A stretch of DNA of 8,610 nucleotides from Patescibacteria group bacterium (GTDB lineage: Bacteria; Patescibacteriota; UBA1384; XYA2-FULL-43-10; 1-14-0-10-43-13): contig JAKJEK010000027.1 in the NCBI GenBank assembly GCA_022705465.1, positions 1 to 8,610 on the forward strand, in the 5' to 3' direction. The translations under genes were made by a program, and so were the position numbers. The notes below the pieces were generated by a model. It was not told the DNA's origin and did no database searches. It was given only the letters and a program-made list of their open reading frames with translations. Positions 1 through 6,893 of this stretch are shown here, in pieces (within the stretch, counting starts at the first letter, position 1; each line of letters opens with the position of its first letter).

Positions 1-495
1 TTTAACATTGATAAATTAAACAATATTAATGAAAAATATATTCGCCAACAAATTAATAGTCTACTGTTGTCCAGGCTGGCAGAATACGGTATCGCCGATC
101 TCACGGCAGGAGAAATCGCTCTGATTAAACGGGGAGGCTATCAAACGCTGAATGAGGTAGCAAATTGTATTGCTAGTATCCGCCAATTGCCGTCATATGA
201 TCCAAGCCTGCTTATTTTTAAAAAATCAGATAAAGATAAGACCAAAACTGGTCTCAGCCTAGCCAGGGAAAAACTGGAAAACCAGAAGGACTGGGATCCG
301 GAACGGTTGCAGCAAGTGTTGCAGTCCATTCCAACTGAACACAGTCTTACTAATGGAGATGTTTTTTGGCCAATAAGAGTGGCGCTTAGCGGCGCCGAGA
401 AATCTCCGTCTCCAGCAGAGTTATTATTCGCACTAGGGAAAAACGAGTCATTGGCTAGAATTAACCAGGCGGTTGCTTCTATCGAAAAACTATAA
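1..495 (+). CDS. gltX: Glutamyl-tRNA synthetase, C-terminal part (5' end outside window)
   Basis: This is the last 164 codons of a class I aminoacyl-tRNA synthetase that charges tRNA with glutamate in the cytosol. The reading frame is open from base 1, so the true start lies upstream; the in-frame TTG at 67 is internal. The first residues (FNIDKLNNINEKYIRQ) match the family segment just after the KMSKS region. The end contains the conserved pattern GDVFWPIRVALSG, then SPSPAELLFALGK and LARI, typical of the GltX anticodon-binding C-terminus. The catalytic HIGH and KMSKS motifs are not in the window. The stop codon overlaps the next start (TAATG), so the downstream glycosyltransferase is probably co-transcribed and translationally coupled. 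A tRNA-Gln that resembles tRNA-Glu lies nearby, so this enzyme could be non-discriminating and also make Glu-tRNA(Gln); this is inferred, not shown. Confidence 0.95.
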   Translation, partial: FNIDKLNNINEKYIRQQINSLLLSRLAEYGIADLTAGEIALIKRGGYQTLNEVANCIASIRQLPSYDPSLLIFKKSDKDKTKTGLSLAREKLENQKDWDPERLQQVLQSIPTEHSLTNGDVFWPIRVALSGAEKSPSPAELLFALGKNESLARINQAVASIEKL

Positions 496-1628
496 TGAGT
501 ACTCAAAAAGAGAGGGTAAAAATTGTTCAGGTTATCGCCGATTCATCACTCGGTGGCGGACCGAAACATGTGCTGGGTTTGCTTAAACATCTCAACAAAG
601 AACAATTTGAGTGTTTTTTACTCTGCCCTCCAGGTCATTTGTCTGAAGAAGCGCGAGCAATACCGGAGGTTTCGGTTGTTACACTGTCGATTCGCTCCAA
701 GTTTGATTTTAATGCTCTGCAAGAATATAACAAAGCCATCAATCGCATTCGTCTTAAAGATGACCCGTTCCGTCCGTTAATTATCCACTCGCACGGTTCC
801 CGAGCCGGCCTTTTGTCGCGTTTACTTCCACAAACCGGGATTAAATATGTGTATACCGAACACCGGTTTGATAAAGACTTTCATCTTGCCAATCCGCTAA
901 ACGACTGGCTTCAGCGCAAAGTATTAACCATACTGAATCGGCGCACCGATCTAGTTATCGCTGTTTCAAATGCGGTCAAGGATTACCTGATTACCGCAAA
1001 AATGGCACCTGACCATCGAATTGTAGTGATACCAAATGCCATCGAGCTAGGGCAAAACCCTGTCAATCGAACCATCCGTTGCAAGGGCGCCGGAACTCCT
1101 ATTATCGGTACTGTTGGAAATCTGAACATTCAAAAAGGCCACCGTTTTTTAGTTCAAGCAATGGCTGAGGTTGTGAGGAAATATCCATTGGCAACCCTGG
1201 AGATCATTGGGGAGGGGCAGGAGAGAGGGGATTTAAAGGAGCAGATCCGGGAGTTAGGGCTCGAAAAACACGTAACATTATTGGGTAGCAAGACCAACCC
1301 GCAAAAATATATGAGTAGGTGGGACGTGTTCGTTTTACCCTCAGTGGCCGAGACGTTCGGGATAGTCTTGCTGGAAGCGATGCACGCTAGTATTCCAATA
1401 GTTGCTACCAGGGTCGGCGGGGTGGTAGATGTGGTTGAGCATAATAAAACCGGTTTGCTTGTTGAACCTCGAAAACCTCATGCTCTCGCTCTTGCGATTA
1501 ATAAGATTTTTTCGCATCCGGATCTTGCTAGCGAGTTCGTCCGCAATTCGCGACATAGAGTTAAGACCTTTGACTGGAGCCAGACGGTTACTCGATTCGA
1601 GGATGTTTATAATAAACTATCACGCTAA
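495..1628 (+). CDS. GT4-family glycosyltransferase (GT-B fold)
   Basis: This 377-residue protein has the full layout of a family 4 retaining glycosyltransferase, which moves a sugar from a nucleotide-sugar donor to an envelope or lipid-linked acceptor. The N-terminal Rossmann domain shows a glycine-rich loop (SLGGGPKHVLGLLKHL, about residues 17-32), then HSHGSRAGLLSRL, YTEHR and VIAVSNAVKDYL. The C-terminal donor domain begins near RIVVIPNAIEL and continues with IGTVGNLNIQKG. The E-x7-E donor motif is Glu286 and Glu294 in ETFGIVLLEA, followed by ATRVGGVVDVV and NKTGLLVEP. No signal peptide or membrane segment is seen, so it probably acts at the cytoplasmic face of the membrane. The ATG overlaps the gltX stop by one base and lacks a good Shine-Dalgarno sequence, which suggests coupling to gltX translation. 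Donor and acceptor cannot be read from the sequence. No intrinsic terminator follows. Confidence 0.93.
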   Translation: MSTQKERVKIVQVIADSSLGGGPKHVLGLLKHLNKEQFECFLLCPPGHLSEEARAIPEVSVVTLSIRSKFDFNALQEYNKAINRIRLKDDPFRPLIIHSHGSRAGLLSRLLPQTGIKYVYTEHRFDKDFHLANPLNDWLQRKVLTILNRRTDLVIAVSNAVKDYLITAKMAPDHRIVVIPNAIELGQNPVNRTIRCKGAGTPIIGTVGNLNIQKGHRFLVQAMAEVVRKYPLATLEIIGEGQERGDLKEQIRELGLEKHVTLLGSKTNPQKYMSRWDVFVLPSVAETFGIVLLEAMHASIPIVATRVGGVVDVVEHNKTGLLVEPRKPHALALAINKIFSHPDLASEFVRNSRHRVKTFDWSQTVTRFEDVYNKLSR

Positions 1629-1668
1629 CGACAATGATACGCCAGCGTCAGATGCGGCTCTGTTAATA

Positions 1669-1697
1669 GTGACAAAAACATTGCAATAGGCTATAAT
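1669..1697 (+). promoter_or_regulatory. Sigma-70-type promoter of the small zinc-finger gene
   Basis: A -35 box GTGACA (1669-1674, five of six matches to TTGACA) lies 17 bases before a perfect -10 box TATAAT (1692-1697). Transcription would start near 1704, giving a leader of roughly 68 bases before the ATG at 1772. This makes the TTG at 1697 an impossible start, because it overlaps the -10 box. Confidence 0.8.
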
Positions 1698-1771
1698 TGC
1701 ACACGACCAGTTCGCGAATGACTGTATGCAACATGATCAACGTCCCGATGAGGCAAGAAAGGGGAGGCATC

Positions 1772-2029
1772 ATGTACTACTGGTGGTCTGGAGCTGTGAC
1801 TTGGTTTCGCCAAGCACACAAGGGCCTGCAGGATAGCAGTACGGAATCAGGCGGCATACCCACCGACTGTTTAAGCCAGGACGAGATTCTGGCTTATTGC
1901 CGCAAGCAGGCCAATGCTGAGATCCGCGAGCGTGTCCTGGGGCACGCTCGAGAGTGCGGCGACTGCCTCAATGCTCTGATTGAAGAGTATCAGGCAGATT
2001 GCCTGTTGCGAAAGAACAATACTAAATAA
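1772..2029 (+). CDS. Small zf-HC2-like zinc-finger protein (anti-sigma-factor type)
   Basis: The product has 85 residues. The start at 1772 is chosen because a strong Shine-Dalgarno sequence (AAAGGGGAGG) lies just upstream and the promoter -10 box rules out the longer frame. Cys33, His58, Cys62 and Cys65 fit C-x24-H-x3-C-x2-C, the zinc-binding arrangement of the zf-HC2 / ZAS domain of anti-sigma factors, with the typical helix between the first Cys and the His (SQDEILAYCRKQANAEIRERVLGHARECGDC). Extra cysteines are at 43 and 77. ZAS domains normally bind an ECF sigma factor at the cytoplasmic side of a membrane protein, but there is no transmembrane segment here beyond a short aromatic N-terminus (MYYWWSGAVTWF), and no sigma gene is adjacent. 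It has its own promoter and terminator, so it is a single-gene unit. Its partner is unknown; a zinc- or redox-sensing role is possible. Confidence 0.72.
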   Translation: MYYWWSGAVTWFRQAHKGLQDSSTESGGIPTDCLSQDEILAYCRKQANAEIRERVLGHARECGDCLNALIEEYQADCLLRKNNTK

Positions 2030-2060
2030 GCAGCATGGTTTAAACCATGCTGCTTTCTCG
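2028..2060 (+). terminator. Perfect 28-base palindrome, probable terminator
   Basis: Bases 2028-2055 form a perfect inverted repeat with arms of 14 bases (AAGCAGCATGGTTT and its complement) beginning inside the stop codon of the zinc-finger gene. As RNA it folds into a long stem with a tiny central loop, followed by TTTCTCGT. The U tract is poor, so termination may be partial. The palindrome also overlaps the likely -35 region of the pepF promoter. Confidence 0.65.
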
Positions 2061-2068
2061 TATATAAT
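2039..2068 (+). promoter_or_regulatory. Probable pepF promoter
   Basis: A perfect -10 box TATAAT lies at 2063-2068. The best -35 candidate is TTTAAA (2039-2044, four of six matches, 18-base spacer), which is the centre of the preceding palindrome. Transcription would start near 2075, about 36 bases before the pepF ATG. Confidence 0.55.
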
Positions 2069-2110
2069 TCTGTATTAGTGGCTCAAGTAACTAAAGCGGA
2101 GATATAAATC

Positions 2111-3916
2111 ATGAACCAAAACCAGTCATATCCTGTCGAATGGGACCTGTCCAAAATATTCAACGTGAGCGAAAGTCAGGCAGCAAGAGAACGGGATCGG
2201 TGGCTTGATCGAACGCTTCAATTTGCTGAAAAATGGCGGGACCGTCAGGACTACTTGGAGAACCCCGATGTTTTAGTTGACGCTCTAAAAGAATACGAGG
2301 CCTGGGCAGGCCAATTTGGTGATGGAAATAACGAGTGGTACTACTATTGGTTGAGGACACAGCTCAATCAGGCCGATCCGGACATCAAGGCTAGATATAA
2401 TCAGTTACATGAGCTAAGTGTGAGAATTCAGAACGAGATGCAATTTTTCACACTTAACTTAGCCCGCATCCCTGTTACCAAACAGCGAGAGTTGCTCGGA
2501 CATAAGGCGTTGGTAAAATACCGCCACCATCTGGAACGAATCTTTGTTCTCTCTCCCCACCTGTTGGGCGAGGAAGCAGAGAGGGTTTTAAACATGAAAT
2601 CTGCCACGTCTTATGACAACTGGGTAAAAATGATATCCGGGTTTTTATCTCAAGAGAAGGCTCTGATTAACGATGGCAAGGCGGGGAAGACTGAAAAAAC
2701 GTTCTCCGAGATCACTGCGCTTCTAGATGATGCAACAAAAGCTGTGCGAGATGACGCAGTAAGGGCTTTTAATATAATCATGGATAAACATGCCTTGGCA
2801 GCAGAGGTAGAGTTGAATTCAATTCTGGAAAATAAAAAGACTGACGATGAGTTAAGGAGATTCTCTCGGCCTGACGAAGCTAGGCACCTGAGTGATGATA
2901 TTGAGACAGAAATTATTGACACTTTAGTTGACACTGTAGTCGGGAGATTTGATATTCCTCGCAGGTACTATGAGCTTAAAGCCAGGTTGATGGGTTTATC
3001 CAAACTGCAGTATCACGAAAGAAATGTCCCTTATGGTTTACTGCCAACAGACTATAAATACGAGGATGCTGTTGCTCTAGTGCAACGAACCATGGATTCT
3101 CTCGATGAGGAATTCGGCCGCATATTCCGATTGTTCGTCCAGGGTGGCTACATTGATGTCTATCCGCGTGCCGGCAAAAAAAGCGGTGCTTTCTGTGCTC
3201 ACAATCTGATCTCTCAACCAACTTATATCTTAGTAAACTTTAATGGTGACATGCGTGATATCTTAACGCTTGCCCATGAGGCTGGTCATGGCATTAATAA
3301 TGAATTGATTAGGCAGTCCGGACACGCACTCAGCTTTGGTACGCCTTTGGCTACAGCTGAAGTTGCCAGTACCTTTTTTGAAGATCTTGTTCTCGAGGAA
3401 ATCAGACATGAATCTGGAGACGAGGCTAGTCTCGCAGTTGCAATGGCTAAATTAAATGATGATATCTCTACCATATTCCGCCAAATTGCCGCGTATACCT
3501 TCGAAACCGAACTGCATCAGGTATTCCGGGAAAGAGGCTACCTGTCGAAAGGTGACATTGGCACCTTGTTTCAAAAGCATATGAGTGCATATATGGGTTC
3601 TGCTGTTGAACAGTCGGCTGGTTCGGAAAACTGGTGGATTTACTGGTCGCATCTACGTACCCACTTCTACGTTTATTCGTATGCCAGTGGGTTGTTAATT
3701 TCAAAATCCTTACAACACCGCGTCAAGCAAGACAAAGCCTTCATATGCAAAATCAAAGAATTGTTATCTGCTGGCCTGACAGAATCGCCACGACAGATAT
3801 TCGGACGATTGGGTCTGGATATTACCGAGAGCAAATTTTGGCTGGATGGTCTTAACGAAACTGATAGATTGCTAAAACAGACAGAGCAAACTGCTAAACA
3901 ATTACGTTTAATCTAG
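2111..3916 (+). CDS. pepF: M3-family oligoendopeptidase (PepF type)
   Basis: This 601-residue cytosolic zinc metallopeptidase would cleave short oligopeptides. The N-terminus (WDLSKIF, residues 11-17) is the usual PepF beginning, followed by a long helical domain. The active site is HEAGH: His389 and His393 bind zinc and Glu390 is the catalytic base. Glu417 in TAEVASTFFED is the expected third zinc ligand. Near the C-terminus, SHLRTHFYVYSYASGLL carries the tyrosines typical of the family. Length fits the pepF/M3 family (close to 600 residues) and nothing is missing. The ATG at 2111 has a GGAG element nine bases upstream and begins where family homology begins. No signal peptide is seen. It has its own promoter and stands alone; no clear hairpin terminator follows the stop. 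Likely role is peptide turnover, and substrates cannot be told from sequence. Confidence 0.95.
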   Translation: MNQNQSYPVEWDLSKIFNVSESQAARERDRWLDRTLQFAEKWRDRQDYLENPDVLVDALKEYEAWAGQFGDGNNEWYYYWLRTQLNQADPDIKARYNQLHELSVRIQNEMQFFTLNLARIPVTKQRELLGHKALVKYRHHLERIFVLSPHLLGEEAERVLNMKSATSYDNWVKMISGFLSQEKALINDGKAGKTEKTFSEITALLDDATKAVRDDAVRAFNIIMDKHALAAEVELNSILENKKTDDELRRFSRPDEARHLSDDIETEIIDTLVDTVVGRFDIPRRYYELKARLMGLSKLQYHERNVPYGLLPTDYKYEDAVALVQRTMDSLDEEFGRIFRLFVQGGYIDVYPRAGKKSGAFCAHNLISQPTYILVNFNGDMRDILTLAHEAGHGINNELIRQSGHALSFGTPLATAEVASTFFEDLVLEEIRHESGDEASLAVAMAKLNDDISTIFRQIAAYTFETELHQVFRERGYLSKGDIGTLFQKHMSAYMGSAVEQSAGSENWWIYWSHLRTHFYVYSYASGLLISKSLQHRVKQDKAFICKIKELLSAGLTESPRQIFGRLGLDITESKFWLDGLNETDRLLKQTEQTAKQLRLI

Positions 3917-4008
3917 CAACAGCTTGTGTCGTATTCCCATGTCACCGCTATCAAATCGTCACGCCAACCGGTGCTCTAGGAACTAGTAACTGCCGTGCTT
4001 GAGCGAGG

Positions 4009-4017
4009 TGGTATAAT
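4009..4017 (+). promoter_or_regulatory. Extended -10 promoter of the GlsB-like gene
   Basis: TGGTATAAT matches the extended -10 consensus TGnTATAAT exactly. No good -35 box is found 16-18 bases upstream, which is usual for extended -10 promoters. Transcription would start near 4024, leaving a leader of about 97 bases before the ATG at 4121. The rest of the 3917-4120 gap shows no other gene and no convincing pepF terminator. Confidence 0.68.
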
Positions 4018-4068
4018 GTAACAAGGGAGATGCTCTTTAAAAGTCCATACGAAAAAAAGAGAAATTCC

Positions 4069-4089
4069 ATGAACATGCCGGGAGCGTAA
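4069..4089 (+). other. Mini-ORF 1 in the leader (MNMPGA)
   Basis: ATG at 4069 opens a six-codon frame that ends at TAA 4087-4089, one base before the next mini-ORF starts. A weak AAGAGA purine run lies upstream. Its own SD is poor, so it may be chance; it is listed because it is chained to a better candidate. Confidence 0.25.
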
Positions 4090-4090
4090 A

Positions 4091-4117
4091 ATGATAACCG
4101 ATCCAAAGAGGAGGTAA
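4091..4117 (+). other. Mini-ORF 2 in the leader (MITDPKRR), overlaps glsB ribosome site
   Basis: ATG at 4091 has a good Shine-Dalgarno GGGAG (4080-4084) six bases upstream and encodes eight residues before TAA at 4115-4117. Its last two codons, AGG AGG, are themselves the Shine-Dalgarno sequence of the GlsB-like gene that starts at 4121. A ribosome finishing this frame would sit on the downstream ribosome site, so translational coupling or pausing is plausible. Expression is not shown. Confidence 0.4.
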
Positions 4118-4120
4118 CAA

Positions 4121-4393
4121 ATGATTGTTTCTTGGATCATTGCGATTATTGTCGGAGGAATTGTCGGTTGGCTCGCAAGTTTAATTATGAGAACAGATGA
4201 GCAGCAGGGCATCCTTGCCAATGTTGTCGTCGGTGTGATTGGTGCTTTACTGGCCCGCTTTATATTTACCGACGTCCTTGGCATTGGTGCGGCCGCGGCT
4301 GCCGGCACACTTAGTCTGCTGGGTATCCTGTGGGGTGTTATCGGTGCCGTGGTTTTAATCGCAATTCTAAAATGGGTGAACGTTCTTAGGTGA
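4121..4393 (+). CDS. GlsB/YeaQ/YmgE family small membrane protein
   Basis: The 90-residue product is almost entirely hydrophobic with three predicted membrane helices (about residues 3-22, 31-49 and 63-84). It shows the family's glycine-rich pattern: IIVGGIVGWLASLIMR, then a short polar loop, ILANVVVGVIGALL, and a last helix LLGILWGVIGAVVLIAIL. The family, once called transglycosylase-associated, is linked to general and envelope stress, but its biochemistry is not known. The ATG is preceded by a near-consensus GAGGAGGT three bases upstream of CAA-ATG spacing, so expression may be high. It is a single-gene unit between an extended -10 promoter and a strong terminator, with a leader carrying two mini-ORFs. 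A 10-base direct repeat, GGTGAACGTT, brackets its last codons. Confidence 0.9.
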   Translation: MIVSWIIAIIVGGIVGWLASLIMRTDEQQGILANVVVGVIGALLARFIFTDVLGIGAAAAAGTLSLLGILWGVIGAVVLIAILKWVNVLR

Positions 4394-4411
4394 ACGTTAA
4401 ATTTAGTTAAT

Positions 4412-4448
4412 AAAACGGAGTAAGGCGGTATGGCCTTGCTCCGTTTTT
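4412..4448 (+). terminator. Intrinsic terminator of the GlsB-like gene
   Basis: A stem of about 15 base pairs (AAAACGGAGTAAGGC with its partner GCCTTGCTCCGTTTT, containing one G-U pair) closes on a short loop and ends in a run of T. This is a textbook rho-independent terminator 19 bases after the stop. Confidence 0.9.
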
Positions 4449-4458
4449 AGATTGCCGG

Positions 4459-4491
4459 AAAAGAAAAAGAGAGGCTTGAGGCCTCTCTTTT
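4459..4491 (-). terminator. Intrinsic terminator of the AAA+/VWA operon
   Basis: An 11-base inverted repeat (AAAAGAGAGGC and its complement, 4465-4475 and 4481-4491) lies four bases beyond the stop of the minus-strand VWA gene. Read on the minus strand the stem is followed by TTTTTCTTTT. It faces the terminator of the GlsB-like gene, so the two convergent units are well insulated. Confidence 0.88.
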
Positions 4492-4495
4492 GATA

Positions 4496-5578
4496 TTAAC
4501 CGATTTCACGGTAAGATGCTGCCACCTGTCTAAGTGGTGGCGATTGGCATCCGATCACTGCGACGTGCAGTCGCGTGTTATCGCCCAACAGCTGCCGGAC
4601 CGTTTCGACATCATTCATCGATGGGTCCTGGGCGTCTGTTATAAGAACGATTTCAGCGCGACTGATCTCGCCGCCCTTGGTTTTGATATCCTCGACAGCT
4701 TGGCTGACTGCGCCGAAGATATACGTGTGTGAGCCGGAAAACCCGGTGTTGTAGACGTGCCGGATTAGTCTGTCGGCCTCATCTGGCGTAAGTGCGGTTT
4801 TTAGGGAGTGCGGCTTCCCGTCGAATTCCCTCAGGAAGTACTTGGCTTCCCCGCGCGCTGCCCGAAGCAGCAGACTGATCGTTACCCCCCGAGCCCAGAC
4901 ATGCCGTGGCATTCCGTTGGGCATGTTCTCATCCATCGAGCCCGAGACATCCACCAGCACGAACAGCAGCTTCTGCTGAACGCGTTCCTCATAGGGTTGC
5001 AGGCGGAATAGGCCGTCTGTCGCCAGCTGCTGATAGAACTGGTCGTCATCCAGGGCCATCTGTTCCGGCAGCACTTCGTGCAGTTCTGAGATATCCCTTA
5101 GTTGCTCCACCTCCATCCTGTTGGTCGGGTACTTCACCGGCTCCAGGTTGGTTTGTATCTTAACGTCCAGGTTGATGTCGCGCTGTGTGGCTGCAATTCG
5201 CAGCACTTCAATGTCCATCTCTGGCACAGTGCGCGCAATCCGCGCAACCAATGCTCGATCTCTGGACATGTCTCGCAATGGCGCCGTTTCCCCCGCCCTA
5301 TGGCAAAGGTGTTTGGCTAGTAGCGGGTCGCTCTCCAGAACTTCGCGAACCTTACGCTCTCGTCGTTCCTGTTCCTGACGTGCCCGCTCCTCAGCTTGCC
5401 TCCGGAGCTCAGCCATGCGTTCGTCGTCCTGGTCATATCGGCTGTTGCCTTGTCCTGACCCTCCTGAACCATTGCTGCCGGATGATCCGCCACCGCCCGA
5501 CTGATTCTGGCGGGTTAACCACCAGTAGAGCAATGCTGCGGCTGCAGCGATTGCTCCTCCGATCAACCAGGGAAGCAT
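4496..5578 (-). CDS. Membrane-anchored von Willebrand factor A (VWA) protein
   Basis: The product has 360 residues. Residues 3-22 form one hydrophobic anchor (WLIGGAIAAAAALLYWWL), followed by a Gly/Ser-rich linker (about 27-46) and a charged, probably coiled-coil helix (51-80). A middle region without recognised motifs leads to a C-terminal VWA domain from about residue 203. Its metal site is complete: Asp210, Ser212 and Ser214 in DVSGSM, Thr285 in SGSHT, and Asp315 in LITDAQD. VWA domains of this kind partner MoxR/RavA AAA+ ATPases, and that gene lies directly upstream with a 14-base gap. The start is supported by AAAGGGG upstream. Arg23 after the anchor and the cytosolic partner suggest the VWA domain faces the cytoplasm. 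Unlike E. coli ViaA, which is soluble, this one is tethered. The substrate is unknown. Confidence 0.9.
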   Translation of the reverse strand: MLPWLIGGAIAAAAALLYWWLTRQNQSGGGGSSGSNGSGGSGQGNSRYDQDDERMAELRRQAEERARQEQERRERKVREVLESDPLLAKHLCHRAGETAPLRDMSRDRALVARIARTVPEMDIEVLRIAATQRDINLDVKIQTNLEPVKYPTNRMEVEQLRDISELHEVLPEQMALDDDQFYQQLATDGLFRLQPYEERVQQKLLFVLVDVSGSMDENMPNGMPRHVWARGVTISLLLRAARGEAKYFLREFDGKPHSLKTALTPDEADRLIRHVYNTGFSGSHTYIFGAVSQAVEDIKTKGGEISRAEIVLITDAQDPSMNDVETVRQLLGDNTRLHVAVIGCQSPPLRQVAASYREIG

Positions 5579-5592
5579 ACGTCTGCCCCTTT

Positions 5593-6831
5593 CTAGCCGT
5601 TGTCAATGCGGTCCAGGACTTCTTGGGCTGAAGTGTCGACTTTACCAAGAAGGGCATTTTGCCGATCTTCGGTCGACTCCAGCTCGGGCTTGACATCTGT
5701 AACCTCCTTGCGGAAGTTAAGCAGGTCGCGCCGGAACTGAGCCAAGTAGCCTGGATCGCATTGCTGTCTGGCGACTCGCTGCTGGTACTCCTCCAGAAGT
5801 CTGGCGAACTTGCCCTCGTACTCTCCCAGCAGCCGAAGCTGCACCTCGTCGATGTTCTGGCGAAGTCGCTCGTTAGCCTCGGCGATGACTGGTTCGGCCA
5901 CGTTGCGCAGCACGTCGTGCTTCGCGGTGTCGGTACCTAGGCATAATCCCCAACGGATTGCCTGAATGTCCTCCGGTACCACTTCGTAGCGGCCAAAAAG
6001 TAGCGCATGGGCTTCAATCAACTGCAGCAGCTTGCACTTTCGCCTATCGGAGATCACGTCCCCGGTCTGGGTGACGTAGCCTTCGATGATTCGGTCGTAC
6101 ACCTCGCAGAAGTAGGGATCGGTGATCTGGTTGGCCGACACCACGATTCCGGAGATGTAGTCCAGGTCGTCCAAAGGCAGAGAAACCGTCGGTTTCTCGC
6201 CCTGGAGGTATTTCTGGTACATCCGGCGACGATCCTCGCTGGACCCCAGATATCCGACATCGCAATGGAAAAGGAAACGGTCAACAACCGCAGCCAGTTC
6301 CTTGTTGTTTTTCACTTCCTGTTCTGGATCACGGTTGGTGCTCGCTACAGCGGTTCTCAACCGGACTCGTTCGATCTGCCTGCCGCGCTTGAAGATGCGT
6401 TCGTTCAGCACGCCAAGAAGCACTCTCAGCAAGGCGGGATTGGCATCGAGAAATTCGTCCAGTTCCACGAAGTCGGCGGTCAGGATGCCCTCGAGCGGGT
6501 ACAGAATCCTGCCCGTCTCTCGCATCTCCTTGGGATTGGGAAGTCCAATAACCGATGATTCGGTCATGAACTTATTCAGGCTGATCGAGAACAGGTCGGC
6601 GTCGGTAAACACCCCGAACAGGGTGTTAATCAGGTCCGACTTACCCGTTCCGTGCGGGCCAAAGATCATCACGTGCTCTCTGGTTAAGAGAGAGTAAACG
6701 GCCTGAGTGATCAGGGAATCCCGGGACGGGAAGATAGCTTTCATCTCGGTTTCCAGCTGGCGTATTTGCCCACCGATTCGCTGGATCCTGGCCATGTCTA
6801 GATTCGTTGCTGGTCTGATTGTCGTGAACAT
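5593..6831 (-). CDS. RavA/MoxR-family AAA+ ATPase
   Basis: The product has 412 residues when started at the ATG at 6831, which follows a strong GAGGAGG; the 24 codons open upstream of it have no ribosome site and overlap the promoter. The AAA+ core shows Walker A GPHGTGKS (residues 58-65), Walker B FVELDE (Asp125, Glu126), the MoxR-typical NPALLRVLLGVLNERIF, sensor 1 Asn166 in ASTNRD, a candidate arginine finger Arg185 in VVDRF, and a sensor-2-like SDRRK (261-265). The sequence around Walker B resembles E. coli RavA. After the lid, residues 315-410 are charged and probably coiled-coil; no LARA domain is recognised. These ATPases form hexamers that remodel protein complexes together with a VWA partner, which here is the next gene. 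It is the first gene of a two-gene operon. Target and cofactor are not identifiable. Confidence 0.93.
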   Translation of the reverse strand: MFTTIRPATNLDMARIQRIGGQIRQLETEMKAIFPSRDSLITQAVYSLLTREHVMIFGPHGTGKSDLINTLFGVFTDADLFSISLNKFMTESSVIGLPNPKEMRETGRILYPLEGILTADFVELDEFLDANPALLRVLLGVLNERIFKRGRQIERVRLRTAVASTNRDPEQEVKNNKELAAVVDRFLFHCDVGYLGSSEDRRRMYQKYLQGEKPTVSLPLDDLDYISGIVVSANQITDPYFCEVYDRIIEGYVTQTGDVISDRRKCKLLQLIEAHALLFGRYEVVPEDIQAIRWGLCLGTDTAKHDVLRNVAEPVIAEANERLRQNIDEVQLRLLGEYEGKFARLLEEYQQRVARQQCDPGYLAQFRRDLLNFRKEVTDVKPELESTEDRQNALLGKVDTSAQEVLDRIDNG

Positions 6832-6841
6832 GCACCCTCCT
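6829..6841 (-). promoter_or_regulatory. Ribosome site that sets the AAA+ ATPase start
   Basis: On the minus strand GAGGAGGGTGC precedes ATG (6831-6829). This near-perfect anti-16S match at good spacing selects the 412-residue product over the longer open frame beginning at 6903. Confidence 0.85.
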
Positions 6842-6859
6842 CGTCGGTTGTCAAAGATC

Positions 6860-6893
6860 TTGGCTACAATAGCCAAACGAACGGTACAATAGC
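6860..6893. repeat. Operator-like palindrome and spaced direct repeat at the AAA+/VWA promoter
   Basis: TTGGCTA (6860-6866), CAA, TAGCCAA (6870-6876) is a perfect 17-base inverted repeat lying just after the predicted transcription start. The 9-mer TACAATAGC occurs at 6865-6873 and again at 6885-6893, 20 bases apart, the second copy covering the -10 box. Together they look like a regulator site, though no regulator is identified. Confidence 0.45.

Noticed and set aside
1697..1771. Longer N-terminus of the zinc-finger protein from TTG at 1697
   Set aside because: The TTG overlaps the -10 box of a strong promoter and has no ribosome site, while ATG 1772 has an excellent one.
4375..4398. Tandem GGTGAACGTT repeat and hairpin at the end of the GlsB-like gene
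   Set aside because: Two 10-base copies only, mostly inside coding sequence, and AACGTT is self-complementary; a real terminator lies just downstream.
4906..5631. Long open frames on the + strand opposite the VWA gene
   Set aside because: They have no motifs or ribosome sites and lie antisense to a well-supported gene; they are expected from its high G+C.
6007..6558. 183-codon open frame on the + strand opposite the AAA+ ATPase
   Set aside because: It mirrors the conserved Walker B and sensor region of the ATPase on the other strand and has no family features of its own.
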